Assembly (NCBI GenBank): GCA_016713585.1
Contig: JADJOV010000011.1
Span: forward strand, 72,302 to 136,301
Length of the DNA: 64,000 nucleotides
Direction of reading: 5' to 3'
Source: Bdellovibrionales bacterium
Lineage (GTDB): Bacteria > Bdellovibrionota > Bdellovibrionia > Bdellovibrionales > Bdellovibrionaceae
Positions within the stretch are counted from its first letter, which is position 1. Each line of letters starts with the position of its first letter. The notes under the pieces were generated by a model, which saw only the letters and a program-made list of their open reading frames with translations, had not been told where the DNA came from and did not search any database. The position numbers and the translations under genes were made by a program. Below are positions 38,515 to 48,892 of this stretch, piece by piece.

Positions 38515-39531
38515 TTGAACTATTCTATCCTCAAAAGAGAACTCCTCGTAGCCCTCAGAGGAACAAGGTATACTCAGATTCAATTGAGCCAGAATCTCGG
38601 CTTTACCTATAATCAAGTGGGCAAGTGGGAGAACGACACTAAAAAAATTAAATGGGAAGATTTTTACTTAATTTGTGAGCTTCTGAAGATCCCTTTGGAA
38701 GTGCCGATGAAAGAAGTCTTTCTTTCAATGGAAACCAGTGTGAGTTCGACAAAATCAGCCTTTGCCGTTCTCAAGAATTTTCACAGCCACTTATCGAAAA
38801 ATGAGCTGGCCCAGACACTCGGATGCCACGTCTCCGGGCTTAAACGATGGCTGTCCGGGCAGGTTCGCCCAGACCTAGAAGTGATTCTCGCGATGATGGA
38901 CTTGCGCCCACATCTGCTATCAACGTTCATTTCAAAAGTCGCAAATGTCGAAAATATACCGAGCCTTTCCTCTCGCTATCAACAAGAAGTCTCACGGCGG
39001 AAAAGTGAATCCAGAGACCCTCTCCTGACAGTGGTTGAACTCTGCTTGGGCTTAGAAGCTTACAAAAATCTGGCCAAACATTCTGATATCTTTATTGCAA
39101 ATAAAACAGGTTTAACTCCTGAGCAAGCGAGCGCTTCTTTAAAGAAGCTTCTCGTTCAGAATCGCATCCAGTGGGTTAATGGAAAATATGTAAACAATTT
39201 CACTCTGATCAACACTCATGGAGATCCTCAATCTATTGCCCAAATGAGAAGTTTTTGGACAAAGCAAGCCCTCAAAAGGTTCAACACGGCCTCCGGTATC
39301 CCTGATAACTTCCAAAATAGACCAAATTTTCAATCTTGTTTTGTTGCATCTATCTCTTCCCAGGGCATGAAGAAAATTTCAGAACGTCTTCATCTTTGTT
39401 TCGAAGAAATCTACCAAATTATTAATGAGGACAAAAGCCCTGATGAAGAGATTCGAATCATTCTCATGGACTCTTTTAGCCCCGATGATGTCCCATCCGG
39501 TGAGCCATCCTCAGAGCGTGAGCTGAAATAG
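38515..39531 (+). CDS. HTH regulator related to TIGR02147/DUF4423 proteins
   Basis: 338 residues from TTG 38515 with GGAGA seven bases upstream. The N-terminus is a Cro/C1-type helix-turn-helix (RYTQIQLSQNLGFTYNQVGK, WEND). A second HTH follows (LSKNELAQTLGCHVSGLKRW), and then a DUF4423-like C-terminal region. Two HTH units in one chain is unusual. It is 103 bases downstream of cbiO on the same strand, so it might be co-transcribed. Its 3' end overlaps the convergent GMC oxidoreductase by 56 bases. Confidence 0.82.
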   Translation: MNYSILKRELLVALRGTRYTQIQLSQNLGFTYNQVGKWENDTKKIKWEDFYLICELLKIPLEVPMKEVFLSMETSVSSTKSAFAVLKNFHSHLSKNELAQTLGCHVSGLKRWLSGQVRPDLEVILAMMDLRPHLLSTFISKVANVENIPSLSSRYQQEVSRRKSESRDPLLTVVELCLGLEAYKNLAKHSDIFIANKTGLTPEQASASLKKLLVQNRIQWVNGKYVNNFTLINTHGDPQSIAQMRSFWTKQALKRFNTASGIPDNFQNRPNFQSCFVASISSQGMKKISERLHLCFEEIYQIINEDKSPDEEIRIILMDSFSPDDVPSGEPSSERELK

Positions 39532-40961
39532 TCATAGAGGGGTTCTTATCCGTGCTCGACGGAAAGACGGAGGCATCAGCAATCCACAAATTCTCAGAAT
39601 GATGGACCTTGCCGAACTCATCGGTCACACTGGTCAAAATATCTTTCCCCATTCGACAGGTTCCGCAAGCATGAGCCAAACGGCGGTTGTTGTGAGCCTC
39701 AGGAATAAAACGCACTATGCTTTTTCCTAGTGTTTTTTTCAGTTTGGCTCTCATTTGACTTATCTTTTTCTGACCGTCTGGTGAGATCGAGTATTGAAGT
39801 TCAAGGGCGGGAGCTCGGCCTCCACGTACGAAATTGGCCTCCTGAGGCTCATCCTCAACGATCGAGGCTCCCACAGGGTAGCGAAAGATTTTTGGCGTCA
39901 CCTTCGCAAATACCTGACGTAATCCAGGGATCCACTGAACTCCAGAGAATTGCTCTTGAAACTCCTTCCAAATATATTCTTGGCGCGGCAAGGCCCCAAA
40001 GGACTGAAATATTCCTAACCTTTCTCGGGCCTCTCCAAGAATTGTCCCAGTCCCCCAGGATTTCACTCTGGCCAAATGTTTTTTCTCGTCGAAACTGAGT
40101 TGATTCCAATTTGGCAAACTCAGAGTATAGAGATCCACAAAATGTCTCATTAGATAGTGTCCAATGGCTTTAAGCTCACTAAATCCCGAAGTTGTACCCA
40201 GACTCTTTGCATTCTGAAGTAGACTTGGAGTTCTCAGTGCCCCCGCGGCCAGCACAAATCTCTGACCCCGAATTGAAACTGGCTCGCCTTGTCCCTCCCC
40301 GCGCCGTTTTAGACAGCGAAGCTCACGAACAGTTCCATTCAGATGCACCAACTCCAAAGCTTCAGTTTTTGTCAGCAAGGCAACCTGGCCTGATTCAATC
40401 ACCTTCCCCGAGGCTACGATTTTCTCGAGAGGACCATTCCAGCCATCAACTCGACAAAATTTTTGGCAAATAGAACTTTGACAGTATTCACAATCCTTTT
40501 TTTGATGATAGGCCAAATTCAAGGGGCGGACCTCAAGACCTCGACTCGTCATGTGGTCGAGAAGTGGGGAGAAGTTTGGCTCAACCGGCGCAGGCCTGAG
40601 ATGGAAAAGCTTCTCGGATTTATCAAAGAAAGGAGACCATTCGGAAAGTCCACCCGGCCATCGCCCCCCTGGACTTGAAAATCTTCGGGTTCCGGTCGCT
40701 CCATCACCATTCCAAAAGTCGGCTAGAACCGCCAACTCCCTCACCTAAGAAAGGAGTAAAGGCTCGGCCATTCTTGAGATCCAGGATTTTTGATGTCCAA
40801 AGGGGTAACTCAAGGGACAAATCCGCAGACCGCCCTTTTTCGATCAATAAAACACTCTGTCCCTGAGCTGCGAGAGCCTGGGCTGTCACAGCTCCACCGA
40901 TACCGCTACCAACGACAACAACATCCCAAAGCTTGTCCAAAAACCAACTGTTCTCGTTCAT
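39476..40961 (-). CDS. GMC-family oxidoreductase (single frameshift)
   Basis: ATG 40961 gives MNENSWFLDKLWDVVVVGSG, with the FAD-binding GSGIGGAVTAQALAAQG and LIEKG. The frame shifts near 40735 (GVGGSS, then AVLADFWNGDG) and runs to 39476. C-terminal features of the GMC family are present: AHACGTCRMGKD, FGKVHHSENLWIADASVFPS and NPSMTISAHALRMA. A four-Cys cluster (CEYCQSSICQKFC) in the middle is unusual and may bind a metal. It oxidises an alcohol, sugar or sterol with FAD; substrate unknown. Corrected length about 495 residues. Confidence 0.85.
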
Positions 40962-41105
40962 AATATGTTTATTGGGAACCAAAATAGAGATCCAGTCACG
41001 ATTTTTTATGATCTTAGCTATTTGAGAACGCCTGTTTTTAGAAATAGCAAATGGACCTAGGGCGCGTACCCTAGATCCATGGGGTCCATTCTAAATCAAA
41101 CAAAT

Positions 41106-43185
41106 CTAAAACAAACAACTCATGTTTGCCGGAGAAACCAGTGGCCAAGGTTTATTAAATTCCTTGAGCGTCTCGAGGACTCCCTTTCTGTACATTTTCA
41201 GATTCTCAGTCGCCATGGCCTTGCCTTCAGAAGTGACCTTGTTTTGAATCTCCTTGTCCAGACTTTCATCACAAACTACCTTCGCAATTCGCTTCATAAC
41301 ATATTCAGGAACGTCGACGCCAACTTTTGGACGATCCAGTTTTCCGAAAAAATTAGTCCAAGTCCCACTTGTCAATGGAGCCGCTATCGCATACTGGGCC
41401 ATACCCATTAAAAAGGAAGGATAGGTCGCCTGAAGCTCCTCATGAGCCCAAGTCGGAGCCTCTGTCGTTCCCCGATTAAGGAGTTTATCAACCACTCGAG
41501 TCATCTGTCGTTCCAGATAGGCAAACGGGTCCGCGGATCCATCACTGCTTGAGCATTCTGCAGAATGGGTCGGATCACCAAAATCCGAATCCTCGTCCGT
41601 GCAATACCAGTCAGAATGAGCTGGCGTAATCCCCTAAATAGCCATATGCGATTGCCATGACATCATAATCACCGACTCGATCAAGATGACGAAAACTTCG
41701 ATTTAAATACTCCATCACCGATCGCGAAACAGAACCTGCCTGACGAGTTCCCGTGTCTCCCAAATTTCCCTTAAAATTATGGCGTAGGCCCAAATTATGA
41801 CCTAGTTCATGCGCCACCATATCACGAAAATATCCATCCATATAGGTCGCATAAGAGTAGCCATCTGGAATTTCCACAAAATTCTTGCCATTCTGAAGGC
41901 CGACGGGATCATGATACCTTGGATCTTGGGCGGGAACTGTAAAGTCAACTGCCCCATTGACAGAGATCTTTGCCTTCATCCCCTTTAAATTCTTAGTTGA
42001 TTTGTTTACCATAGGACCAATCGCTAAGGTCTGAAGTGCCGGCAGGTTAAACCACGCTCGGTAGAGTTCCAAAACCTTTGGCCCTTGCACCAAGGTTTGA
42101 GCAGACAAAATCTCTCCAGTTAAAGGATGAGCCAATGAAGGCCCAAGACCCCCATAGCCAGCCACATTCTCTAGATCCCACTCCAAGACATTATAGCGAA
42201 TATCTCCAGCCACGATTTTCTCATAACGAGGATCGCTTGTTTCCACAAACTCATAAGTTAAGAGATTCCGCCCTAACACTGGATAAAGGCGCGAATTCCA
42301 ATCTTCAAAACTTCCAGCAAAGGCAGCACGAAACTCCTGCGGAACATTCTTTATGAAATACTTCACAGGTCTATTTTTCAAATCATAAATTCCAAAACGC
42401 TGAATAAACTGATTTGATGATTTCGAATCAGTTTGAAAGTAACCGACCGCTTCCACAGGCTTTCTCGCCTCAAAATAAGGACTCAGGGCCGAAGACAGCC
42501 TGATAAACCAGCGAGAGGTCATCTTCACATCAGTCGTGTTGACCTTATCCGCATCTTTGGTGATGTGCTTGAATTCTGACTCAACATCAAACACCAGGGT
42601 TGAATAGGAAAATTCCACGGTAACAACTCGGGAAAGTACATGCTCCCATTTTTCATCCGCGCTTCCATCACTCTCTCCATCTTGAAAATAAGAGAAGATG
42701 TTCAAGGTCTGACCCAAAGCTGCCAAGTCAAGCTTCGCTATTTGGTTCTGATCATCAATCTCAAGAACTGGAATAGAGACTATACGCAAAATTTCAGAAG
42801 TTTCTGTACAGGCCTGTCGGCAGCCCATCACATCCACAAATTTCGATCCATTTTCGACGCGCAACTGCGTTCGAACGGAATTCAAAAAATTTCCCAGCTT
42901 CAGACCACCATAATACTCATCGTCCTGAGGGCTAACTTTCGTTATAACAGCACCAAACAAACTAGATTCTCCGATGAGGCCAAGCGGATAACCGACCGCC
43001 AAAGATGCTCCACTATCCAACTGATTGACAGTCGAAACGTGAATACTCAAACCGTTCTCGGAAAGAACGGCATTCTCGCCTCCTAGCTCAACCCGATTTT
43101 GAAACAGATTTTTTTCCTGATCATCTTTCTGAGTGCATCCAACCAAACCGAACATCAAGGCCCAAAAACAAAAAAGTACCCTCAT
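41106..43185 (-). CDS. Zinc metalloprotease lipoprotein (single frameshift)
   Basis: Starts MRVLFCFWALMFGLVGCTQK, a lipoprotein signal with Cys17. The catalytic motif HELGHNLGLRHNF sits near residue 465, followed by the metzincin-type Met-turn region VMEYLNRSF. The frame breaks near 41615-41625 (DYASSF-stop) and resumes as SDFGDPTHSAECSSSDGSAD to 41106. Corrected length about 690 residues. The upstream 400 residues resemble the DUF5117-like N-terminal part of large zinc proteases from Bacteroidetes and Bdellovibrio. Likely a surface-anchored protease, next to a large subtilisin-like lipoprotein. Confidence 0.85.
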
Positions 43186-43346
43186 TTTCCCCCCTCAGTT
43201 ATGAGTTGAACCCTTATAGGGTAAATACACATCATGAGCAATTCAGATTTACACTATTTTTGAAAACCTTTGATGCCTGAGATCGTTTTTGCAATAACAA
43301 TATATTGCCATTGCACTTCAAGACATATCGTTTCGTCACATCATTG

Positions 43347-46300
43347 CTAAAATGAAAACTGTGGTTTCACTCCAAGAAGCTGACTATCTTTTTGAAGACT
43401 ACCCGCTGTCGTTTGGTTGGTCGGCACCAAGACCATCAAACCACCTGTTCCATAACCCTTTTTGAAATCAATCACCAAAGTTGACTTTGGTTCGATCAAG
43501 GAAAGCTCTGGAAGATCGCGATAAGCTTGACCACTCTCTGTCGAGTCAATTTTCACCCACGGCCCCTCATCTTCGCCTGCTGGCCCACTTCCCCTTCCAA
43601 GATAGTCATCTGGATCCAGGGCGTAGTCTTCTACGTTTGTTGTTGCTATTTTAACAGCAAGTTCCCCTGTGGGATTCAGCTTTAGTGCCGATAACTCCAT
43701 TTGAACGATCGCGACCGTTGCATGCTCAAAAAGAATCATATCCTCCATACCCTGCACGGCTTTGAGATAATTTGGTTTTGCCGATCGATCACCTGCCATC
43801 ACAAGTTGTTCATAATTTTTTCGAATTTCACGTGCTTGAGCTGCATCCAGAAGCACTGATTTTGGAGCATTGCCGACTCCTCCGCCTTCTAAGTGATCTA
43901 ACGGGATTCCTACAAGCTCCTGCTCTGCAATGCCATCACCATTCACATCTAACTGAACAGAGAGTTCGCAGGTGTTCCAAGTCGTTAGAGGCTCATAGGT
44001 CTTAATCGCAATTTGAAGCTTTGTTCCCATCAATCGGTATCCGGCCGCCTGAAGATCACAGGCACGGCTGCGAACGGGATCCATAACCCCTGTCTTTCGC
44101 CCATCCAATCCTAAAGAGTTAAACAACATGACTTGACCTGATTGGCCCGACTTATTCTGTAGCTCTAGATGAACGGGACTATCAAATGAGTCCACCAAAC
44201 TGGTCGAATCAATTGACAGCTTCTGGGTTTGCACTTGAGAGACCAACCGAACCATCGCCAAAACAGGAATACGATGTATCTCTTGCTCCCCCTCATACAA
44301 TTTCACCCAACCATCCACTTGAGTGATTCTTTCTTTTAAATCTTCGGCGGTCAGTCGAAAGGACAACTTCATTTCCGTCGTACCACCTTGAGCTAACTTC
44401 AAATTCTGACTGAGAAGCCGTAAATTTGTTGAGCCCTCGTACTTAAGAGTTAACTGAAGAGCGCGCTCAGAAATATTCTTAAGGGCTAAAGTTTTTTCAA
44501 GAATTTTCTGCTGATCCAAAGCGACCTCGCCCAGAGAAAGACTCGCTTGCTGACTGACAATACTTCCCTTGAGCGCTCGGTCAATTTGAACCCTTCCCGC
44601 GCCCTGGCGACTCACAGGATACCTTATTTTTTTCTCATCACTCAAAGTCACCGAGGTTCCCATCAACAATGATTTAAGCTCCCTCGACGTCAACTCTGGA
44701 TGAACTTGCTTCAATAAGCCCATCACACCCGCAATATGGGGTCCAGCCATGGAGGTTCCTGACATTCCAACTCCGGCCGCCCCACCGCCCATTTTTGCTG
44801 AAATCACATTCATGCCAGGCGAGGAAACTTCCGGTTTAATCAAGGAATCAAAAGATCTAGGCCCCTCAGAGGAAAAATCAGTCAATGTATCAATCAGCTC
44901 CGGTTTTTCAATTTTCAAATCGGTCAGAAACTGAATCGTGACTTCGCCTCCGGTCATCTCGGCTTTGAGCTGGTTTCCCAAGGCTTTGGAAATCATAATT
45001 GCAGGAATTGTAATCTCTCCAGTACCACCCATCGCAAAGGGAGCTCCCTCTTGACTGTTGACCACCACGACACCGACCGCTCCAGCCGTCATCGCTCGAG
45101 TCATTTTCTCAGCAAAGGTCACACCTCCGCGGTCAATTAAAGCGACCTGACCCTTGATCGCAGCAGCAAGCTCAGGGCTAAACTCTTCACTTGCTAAACC
45201 AGCAAAGACCAAAGTGCCTCGAACATCTCCGGCTTCAGAAATCGCCTTTGCAATTGGCGACTCGACCGCTTCACTTGAAAATCTTTTCCCACTATTTGCG
45301 GCAAAAAACTCTGACCGCTCGAAATTTCCAATTGTGATCTGCGTTGTCGACGCTCGCCGCGACGGAAATCGCCTCTTCAGACACACCTGGAGCTCCGACG
45401 ATATGCATTTTAGCCCGGAATTCCCAGCCGAAGCCACAACGATCGTCCCGGCATTAGAAAGATTTTTTATCGCAGCATTATAAAAAATATGCGAAGTTCC
45501 GTAAGGACTTCCTAGTGACATATTGACTACATCCAGACGTTTCGTCAGATCTAGATTTCCGAGCGGGTCCGCCGCGTACTCTAACCCTGCAATCACCACC
45601 TCATCACTGGTTGATCCCTCTGCACCAAAGACCTTAATCGCGTAAAGGTCAGCATCAGGAGCCACACCAGAATAGGTTGCTATACCATCTCCTATGCCCG
45701 CCACCGTCCCCGCCACGTGAGTTCCGTGACCACCTTCGTCAATTGGATTTGCATCTGGCTTAGGAATTCGCAGCTGAAAGTCATCTGAATTGGCATCATA
45801 GTCAGTCCCGACAAGGTCGATTCCACCAACAACTTTTTTATTTGGGAACAGGACAGATTCTTTGGCTGGGTCCACAGATTTAAAGATTTCCACAGTTCCC
45901 GGCCCACCCAACATGCTGTGGGTGAAGTCGATACCCGTATCGATAACACCAATCCGCATGCCTTGACCACGAATCCCCAATTCGTGGGCAATTTCGCCGC
46001 CGATATATTTAACTGAATTTCGAAGATTTAAGCTTTCGTTCACCCCAGCACCCAAGGAGGCTCCACCCATCGGAGCGAAAACTTCTGGCCGTGAAAATGA
46101 CTGACTCGGCTGAATCGCCGCAGCCAAGTTCAACTCCTTGAGAGCCTTTTGAACTGCGAGTGGCCCTGTTAACGTCACCGCATTCAAAACCAAACGATAA
46201 CTGTAAAGAACCTTGATTTCAGGGGAGATTCTTTGAGCGGCCTCGATAAACTCACTCTGTTCTAATTGAATTTGTTTAACTAGGTTCGCATCCACTTTGC

Positions 46301-46529
46301 CCTCATTGAGAGCCTCAAGCAAAGCCGGACTTTTCAAGCGATAAAGTGCAATAAAATGAGTTCGATTTTGCGGACGTGTGGCAAAAATCCCGTCCCAAGT
46401 TTTCTCGAGCTTCTGTTTCCAGGAGTCTTGACCCTGGTCCAAGGGATTTTGGCTTGAACCACACCCCGCAACAAGCACCAAGATTCCAAGACCTAATGAA
46501 ATACGCTTATACAATTCACTCGTTAACAT
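43347..46529 (-). CDS. Large subtilisin-like (S8) protease lipoprotein with PA domain
   Basis: 1060 residues, intact. The lipobox LVLVAGC (Cys23) anchors it to a membrane. A propeptide-like region is followed by the S8 catalytic triad: Asp197 in GVIDTGIDFTHS, His268 in GHGTHVAG and Ser in MSGTSMAGPHIAGV near residue 595. A PA (protease-associated) insertion lies before the Ser (AAAIKGQVALIDRGGVTFAE and VGVVVVNSQEGAPFAMGG). The C-terminal 400 residues are beta-sandwich-like. A very large secreted or surface protease suitable for degrading prey or environmental proteins. Confidence 0.94.
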   Translation of the reverse strand: MLTSELYKRISLGLGILVLVAGCGSSQNPLDQGQDSWKQKLEKTWDGIFATRPQNRTHFIALYRLKSPALLEALNEGKVDANLVKQIQLEQSEFIEAAQRISPEIKVLYSYRLVLNAVTLTGPLAVQKALKELNLAAAIQPSQSFSRPEVFAPMGGASLGAGVNESLNLRNSVKYIGGEIAHELGIRGQGMRIGVIDTGIDFTHSMLGGPGTVEIFKSVDPAKESVLFPNKKVVGGIDLVGTDYDANSDDFQLRIPKPDANPIDEGGHGTHVAGTVAGIGDGIATYSGVAPDADLYAIKVFGAEGSTSDEVVIAGLEYAADPLGNLDLTKRLDVVNMSLGSPYGTSHIFYNAAIKNLSNAGTIVVASAGNSGLKCISSELQVCLKRRFPSRRASTTQITIGNFERSEFFAANSGKRFSSEAVESPIAKAISEAGDVRGTLVFAGLASEEFSPELAAAIKGQVALIDRGGVTFAEKMTRAMTAGAVGVVVVNSQEGAPFAMGGTGEITIPAIMISKALGNQLKAEMTGGEVTIQFLTDLKIEKPELIDTLTDFSSEGPRSFDSLIKPEVSSPGMNVISAKMGGGAAGVGMSGTSMAGPHIAGVMGLLKQVHPELTSRELKSLLMGTSVTLSDEKKIRYPVSRQGAGRVQIDRALKGSIVSQQASLSLGEVALDQQKILEKTLALKNISERALQLTLKYEGSTNLRLLSQNLKLAQGGTTEMKLSFRLTAEDLKERITQVDGWVKLYEGEQEIHRIPVLAMVRLVSQVQTQKLSIDSTSLVDSFDSPVHLELQNKSGQSGQVMLFNSLGLDGRKTGVMDPVRSRACDLQAAGYRLMGTKLQIAIKTYEPLTTWNTCELSVQLDVNGDGIAEQELVGIPLDHLEGGGVGNAPKSVLLDAAQAREIRKNYEQLVMAGDRSAKPNYLKAVQGMEDMILFEHATVAIVQMELSALKLNPTGELAVKIATTNVEDYALDPDDYLGRGSGPAGEDEGPWVKIDSTESGQAYRDLPELSLIEPKSTLVIDFKKGYGTGGLMVLVPTNQTTAGSLQKDSQLLGVKPQFSF

Positions 46530-46581
46530 ATAAAATTCCCCCCACGAAAATTTGGACTGGATCTAGGCAAAATTTACTTAT

Positions 46582-46992
46582 TTAAGGAATCTCAAAAGTC
46601 ACTCGAGAATGAAGACCTGAAATCACCGTCATTCTCGCTGGTCGGCAACTTGGATCTTTCAGTTCGAACTCAAGTTCTTCACGAAAAACCCCAGTCCCCG
46701 GATCATCCCATCCACTCACGTCGACCAACCGAGCCGCCACCTGGTAAAGTGAGTTCATAGAGTTTGATTCCTCGTGGGCCTTCTCACAAGCGTCCCATTG
46801 CAACTCAAACGAGTGATTCTTCAAACCACCGTCATAGACCACTGTGACCTCAATTTTGTTTGTGACGGGATTAAAGCCAGCGGACTCAATAAGCATGGCT
46901 CGAGCTTCACCTGCTGTCAGAAGGAAAAACAAAAATCCCACAAAGAAAACAATCCCTACAAACGAAAAACAGCTCTTTAAATTCGACTTCAT
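46582..46992 (-). CDS. Small secreted protein of unknown function
   Basis: 136 residues from ATG 46992, with GGAGG six bases upstream. The signal peptide is long (MKSNLKSCFSFVGIVFFVGF, then LFFLLTAGEARA). The mature protein of about 100 residues has two cysteines (DACEK, DPSCRP) and strand-rich phrases (KIEVTVVYDGGLKNHSFELQ). It resembles small periplasmic proteins often found singly in proteobacteria. It ends 53 bases before the S8 protease start on the same strand, so they may be co-transcribed. Confidence 0.75.
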   Translation of the reverse strand: MKSNLKSCFSFVGIVFFVGFLFFLLTAGEARAMLIESAGFNPVTNKIEVTVVYDGGLKNHSFELQWDACEKAHEESNSMNSLYQVAARLVDVSGWDDPGTGVFREELEFELKDPSCRPARMTVISGLHSRVTFEIP

Positions 46993-47170
46993 GCTTGCCT
47001 CCGGCTGCGCGGACACTACCACAAAAAACTGAAGTCAGGATTCAAATTTACTCAAAATTAGGCCTATTTATAAAATTTCCAGACCCTTTTCCAGCGGCAA
47101 GGCTTCTTCCAACAGTGAAATCACAAACTGGGAATATATTCGCTTATATTGACTCAAAGATAATTTTTCG

Positions 47171-47896
47171 TCAGAACTTCAGCTTATCTGAACTAACACG
47201 GAGTGGCATGGTGAATTCACCCACTCCGTGCAGGATTTCTCGCCCTAACTTGAGGATCCATTTCGTGGGCTCAAAACCCATTTTTTTCAGCTTCGGTAGA
47301 TTGCTATTTTTAGCAACGACTTTCAAGGTCAGCTCAAAACTATCATTTATTATTTTGTCAGCAGTTAACGATTTAAATACGCTACCAGACCCATATTTAA
47401 GACCCCAATTGAGTCGTTCAATCTTCAAAATACCAGTCCCAGTGAGAGTGGTCTTATCAGAGATGATCTGGATAGGAAACTCGACTGGTTTTGTTGTGCC
47501 AATAATCGTCAGGTCTCCTTTAACTAAATACTCATCTTTGGACTCAGGCTTTAATTTCATACCTGTCATTTTAAATGTAGATTCTGGGTATTTTTCTACT
47601 TTGAAAAAGTCATCATTTGAAAGGTGCCCCACTAGTTTCTTTTGATTATCAGGACTGTCTTTTAAATCGTCATTACTTATAGTCTTCATGTCTACAACTA
47701 TCTTCGCCGCAGTCAGCTCGTTTTTGCTATTGGTTTGAACTTCGCCACTTTTAATTTGAATTTTACCGTTATGATAACTTCCTATTTTTTTTCCAGCTCG
47801 CCACTCGACACTGCTAGCAGCAGTGTCGATTTTATATGTCTCAGCAAATACGTTTGAGTTGAGCAATGCTACAATTGTTAAAATTAATGTTTTCAT
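47171..47896 (-). CDS. YceI-family periplasmic protein, stop codon apparently lost
   Basis: Signal peptide MKTLILTIVALLNSNVFA, then the YceI pattern: YKIDTAASSVEWRAGKKIGS, HNGKIQIKSGEV, HLSNDDFFKVEKYPESTFKM, GDLTIIGTTKPVEFPI and SFELTLKVVAK. YceI proteins are lipocalin-like and bind polyisoprenoid lipids. Family members end at this point (about 195 residues); here the frame runs on for another 45 unrelated residues. One added A in the AAAAA at about 47310 would give VVAKK followed at once by TAG, so I infer a homopolymer error. The extension also spans a perfect hairpin. Confidence 0.9.
   Translation of the reverse strand: MKTLILTIVALLNSNVFAETYKIDTAASSVEWRAGKKIGSYHNGKIQIKSGEVQTNSKNELTAAKIVVDMKTISNDDLKDSPDNQKKLVGHLSNDDFFKVEKYPESTFKMTGMKLKPESKDEYLVKGDLTIIGTTKPVEFPIQIISDKTTLTGTGILKIERLNWGLKYGSGSVFKSLTADKIINDSFELTLKVVAKNSNLPKLKKMGFEPTKWILKLGREILHGVGEFTMPLRVSSDKLKF
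47197..47230. terminator. Perfect 10-bp hairpin after the YceI gene
   Basis: CACGGAGTGG (47197-47206) pairs perfectly with CCACTCCGTG (47221-47230), loop 14 bases. It lies just beyond the expected true stop of the YceI gene, consistent with a terminator; the following T content on the minus strand is weak (GTTAGTTCAG), so it may instead stabilise the mRNA 3' end. Confidence 0.55.
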
Positions 47897-48133
47897 GCGA
47901 TTCTCCCTTGTTTTGGTTTTACTCGTGAACTAAGTATCCTACAAAGAAGGACTGCTAATGAGTAGCATTAAATGAGGAAAATAGCATTTTGCGAAGAAAT
48001 GAAAACAGCCCTGGCGCCGACAAGTCGTGTCGAAGCACCTCACACCACCGCAACCGTCAATCGCAACAATTTTTGCAGTGACATCGATGGGTGCACGTCC
48101 GGAACGAATCATATTACAAACCTACTCCTTCGC
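47897..48133. other. Short gap upstream of the YceI gene and toxin
   Basis: No convincing coding frame. On the minus strand it carries the promoter region of the YceI gene; AGGGAGAATC, close before its ATG, is the ribosome site. Confidence 0.4.
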
Positions 48134-48405
48134 CTATTCGTAAACTTCTTTGCGGTGACCGATTTTTATTATCGTGACTTTAATTCTTTGGTTCTCAATC
48201 AGATAAATGACGCGATAATCTTGAATGCGAACTCGATAGAGCGAATCTGCGCCTTTCATCTTTTTTATCTGAAGCAGTTCAGTGTAGGGATTTAAAGAAA
48301 GAAGCTGAACAGCATCTAATATTTTCTGTTGGATTTTTGAGGCAACCCTTGGAGTTCTTTAGCTGCGCTCTTTTTACAAACGACTTCGCAAACCTTGGAA
48401 CTCAT
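48134..48405 (-). pseudogene. RelE/ParE-superfamily toxin, one frameshift
   Basis: ATG 48405 reads MSSKVCEVVCKKSAAKELQG, LPQK, then after one added A in AAAAA near 48342 continues IQQKILDAVQLLSLNPYTEL, KMKGADSLYRVRIQDYRVIY and ends HRKEVYE. This is a complete RelE/ParE-type mRNA interferase or gyrase poison of 90 residues. The YRVRIGDYRVIY-type strand and the terminal HRxxxY are hallmarks. The antitoxin stop overlaps its ATG (ATGA), the normal TA layout. One base makes it intact, so it may be functional and mis-sequenced. Confidence 0.8.
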
Positions 48406-48613
48406 TTTTTGAGCTTCTTAAGAACTGCAACCAACGAATCTCTTCTTCGTTTTTTCGTTCATCATAGCTAGCAAGGTCAATCTCATCTTCGAGTTGCTCG
48501 CGAATGGCATTTTCAACGACGCTTTGAATTTTAAGCCCTCGCTTTTACAAAACGCAGCGAGAGCTTTTAAGATCAGAATCTATACTTGTAGATAGAGTTG
48601 CCTTTTTTTCCAT
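48402..48613 (-). pseudogene. Antitoxin of the RelE/ParE-like pair, frameshifted
   Basis: ATG 48613 (preceded by AAAGGT) reads MEKKATLSTSIDSDLK. A shift near 48560 leads to ALAAFCKSEGLKIQSVVENA and IREQLEDEIDLASYDER; the end VAVLKKLKK-stop needs another shift near 48440. The N-terminus looks like a ribbon-helix-helix or RelB-type DNA-binding segment and the acidic helix (EDEIDLASYDERKNEEE) like the toxin-neutralising tail. Two indels in 212 bases. Confidence 0.7.
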
Positions 48614-48892
48614 ACCTTTATTATCCACGAAAACCTGGAAAAACAAGCAGTGAGGGCACCTAGACTATATTCGCCAACTATTTAATTTAATTGGTTTTAC
48701 AAAAATCTCAAAATGAGACATTTGGTGCGGCCAGCTTGAGTTGTTTAGAACCTCGTGTCAAGGCTTCACCTATAGTCGGAGTGTAGTGGCATAGTCAGCA
48801 AAACCTCAAAAATACTCCAATCTGGACAAAGTGACCTTAATATGATGAATTCTCAAGGGAAATCCACTTTTAGGAGCACATACGGGTGTTTT
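48614..48892. other. Gap before the IS481-like transposase
   Basis: Contains no recognisable gene. It probably includes the left end of the IS481-like element, but I could not identify its terminal repeat. Confidence 0.3.
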
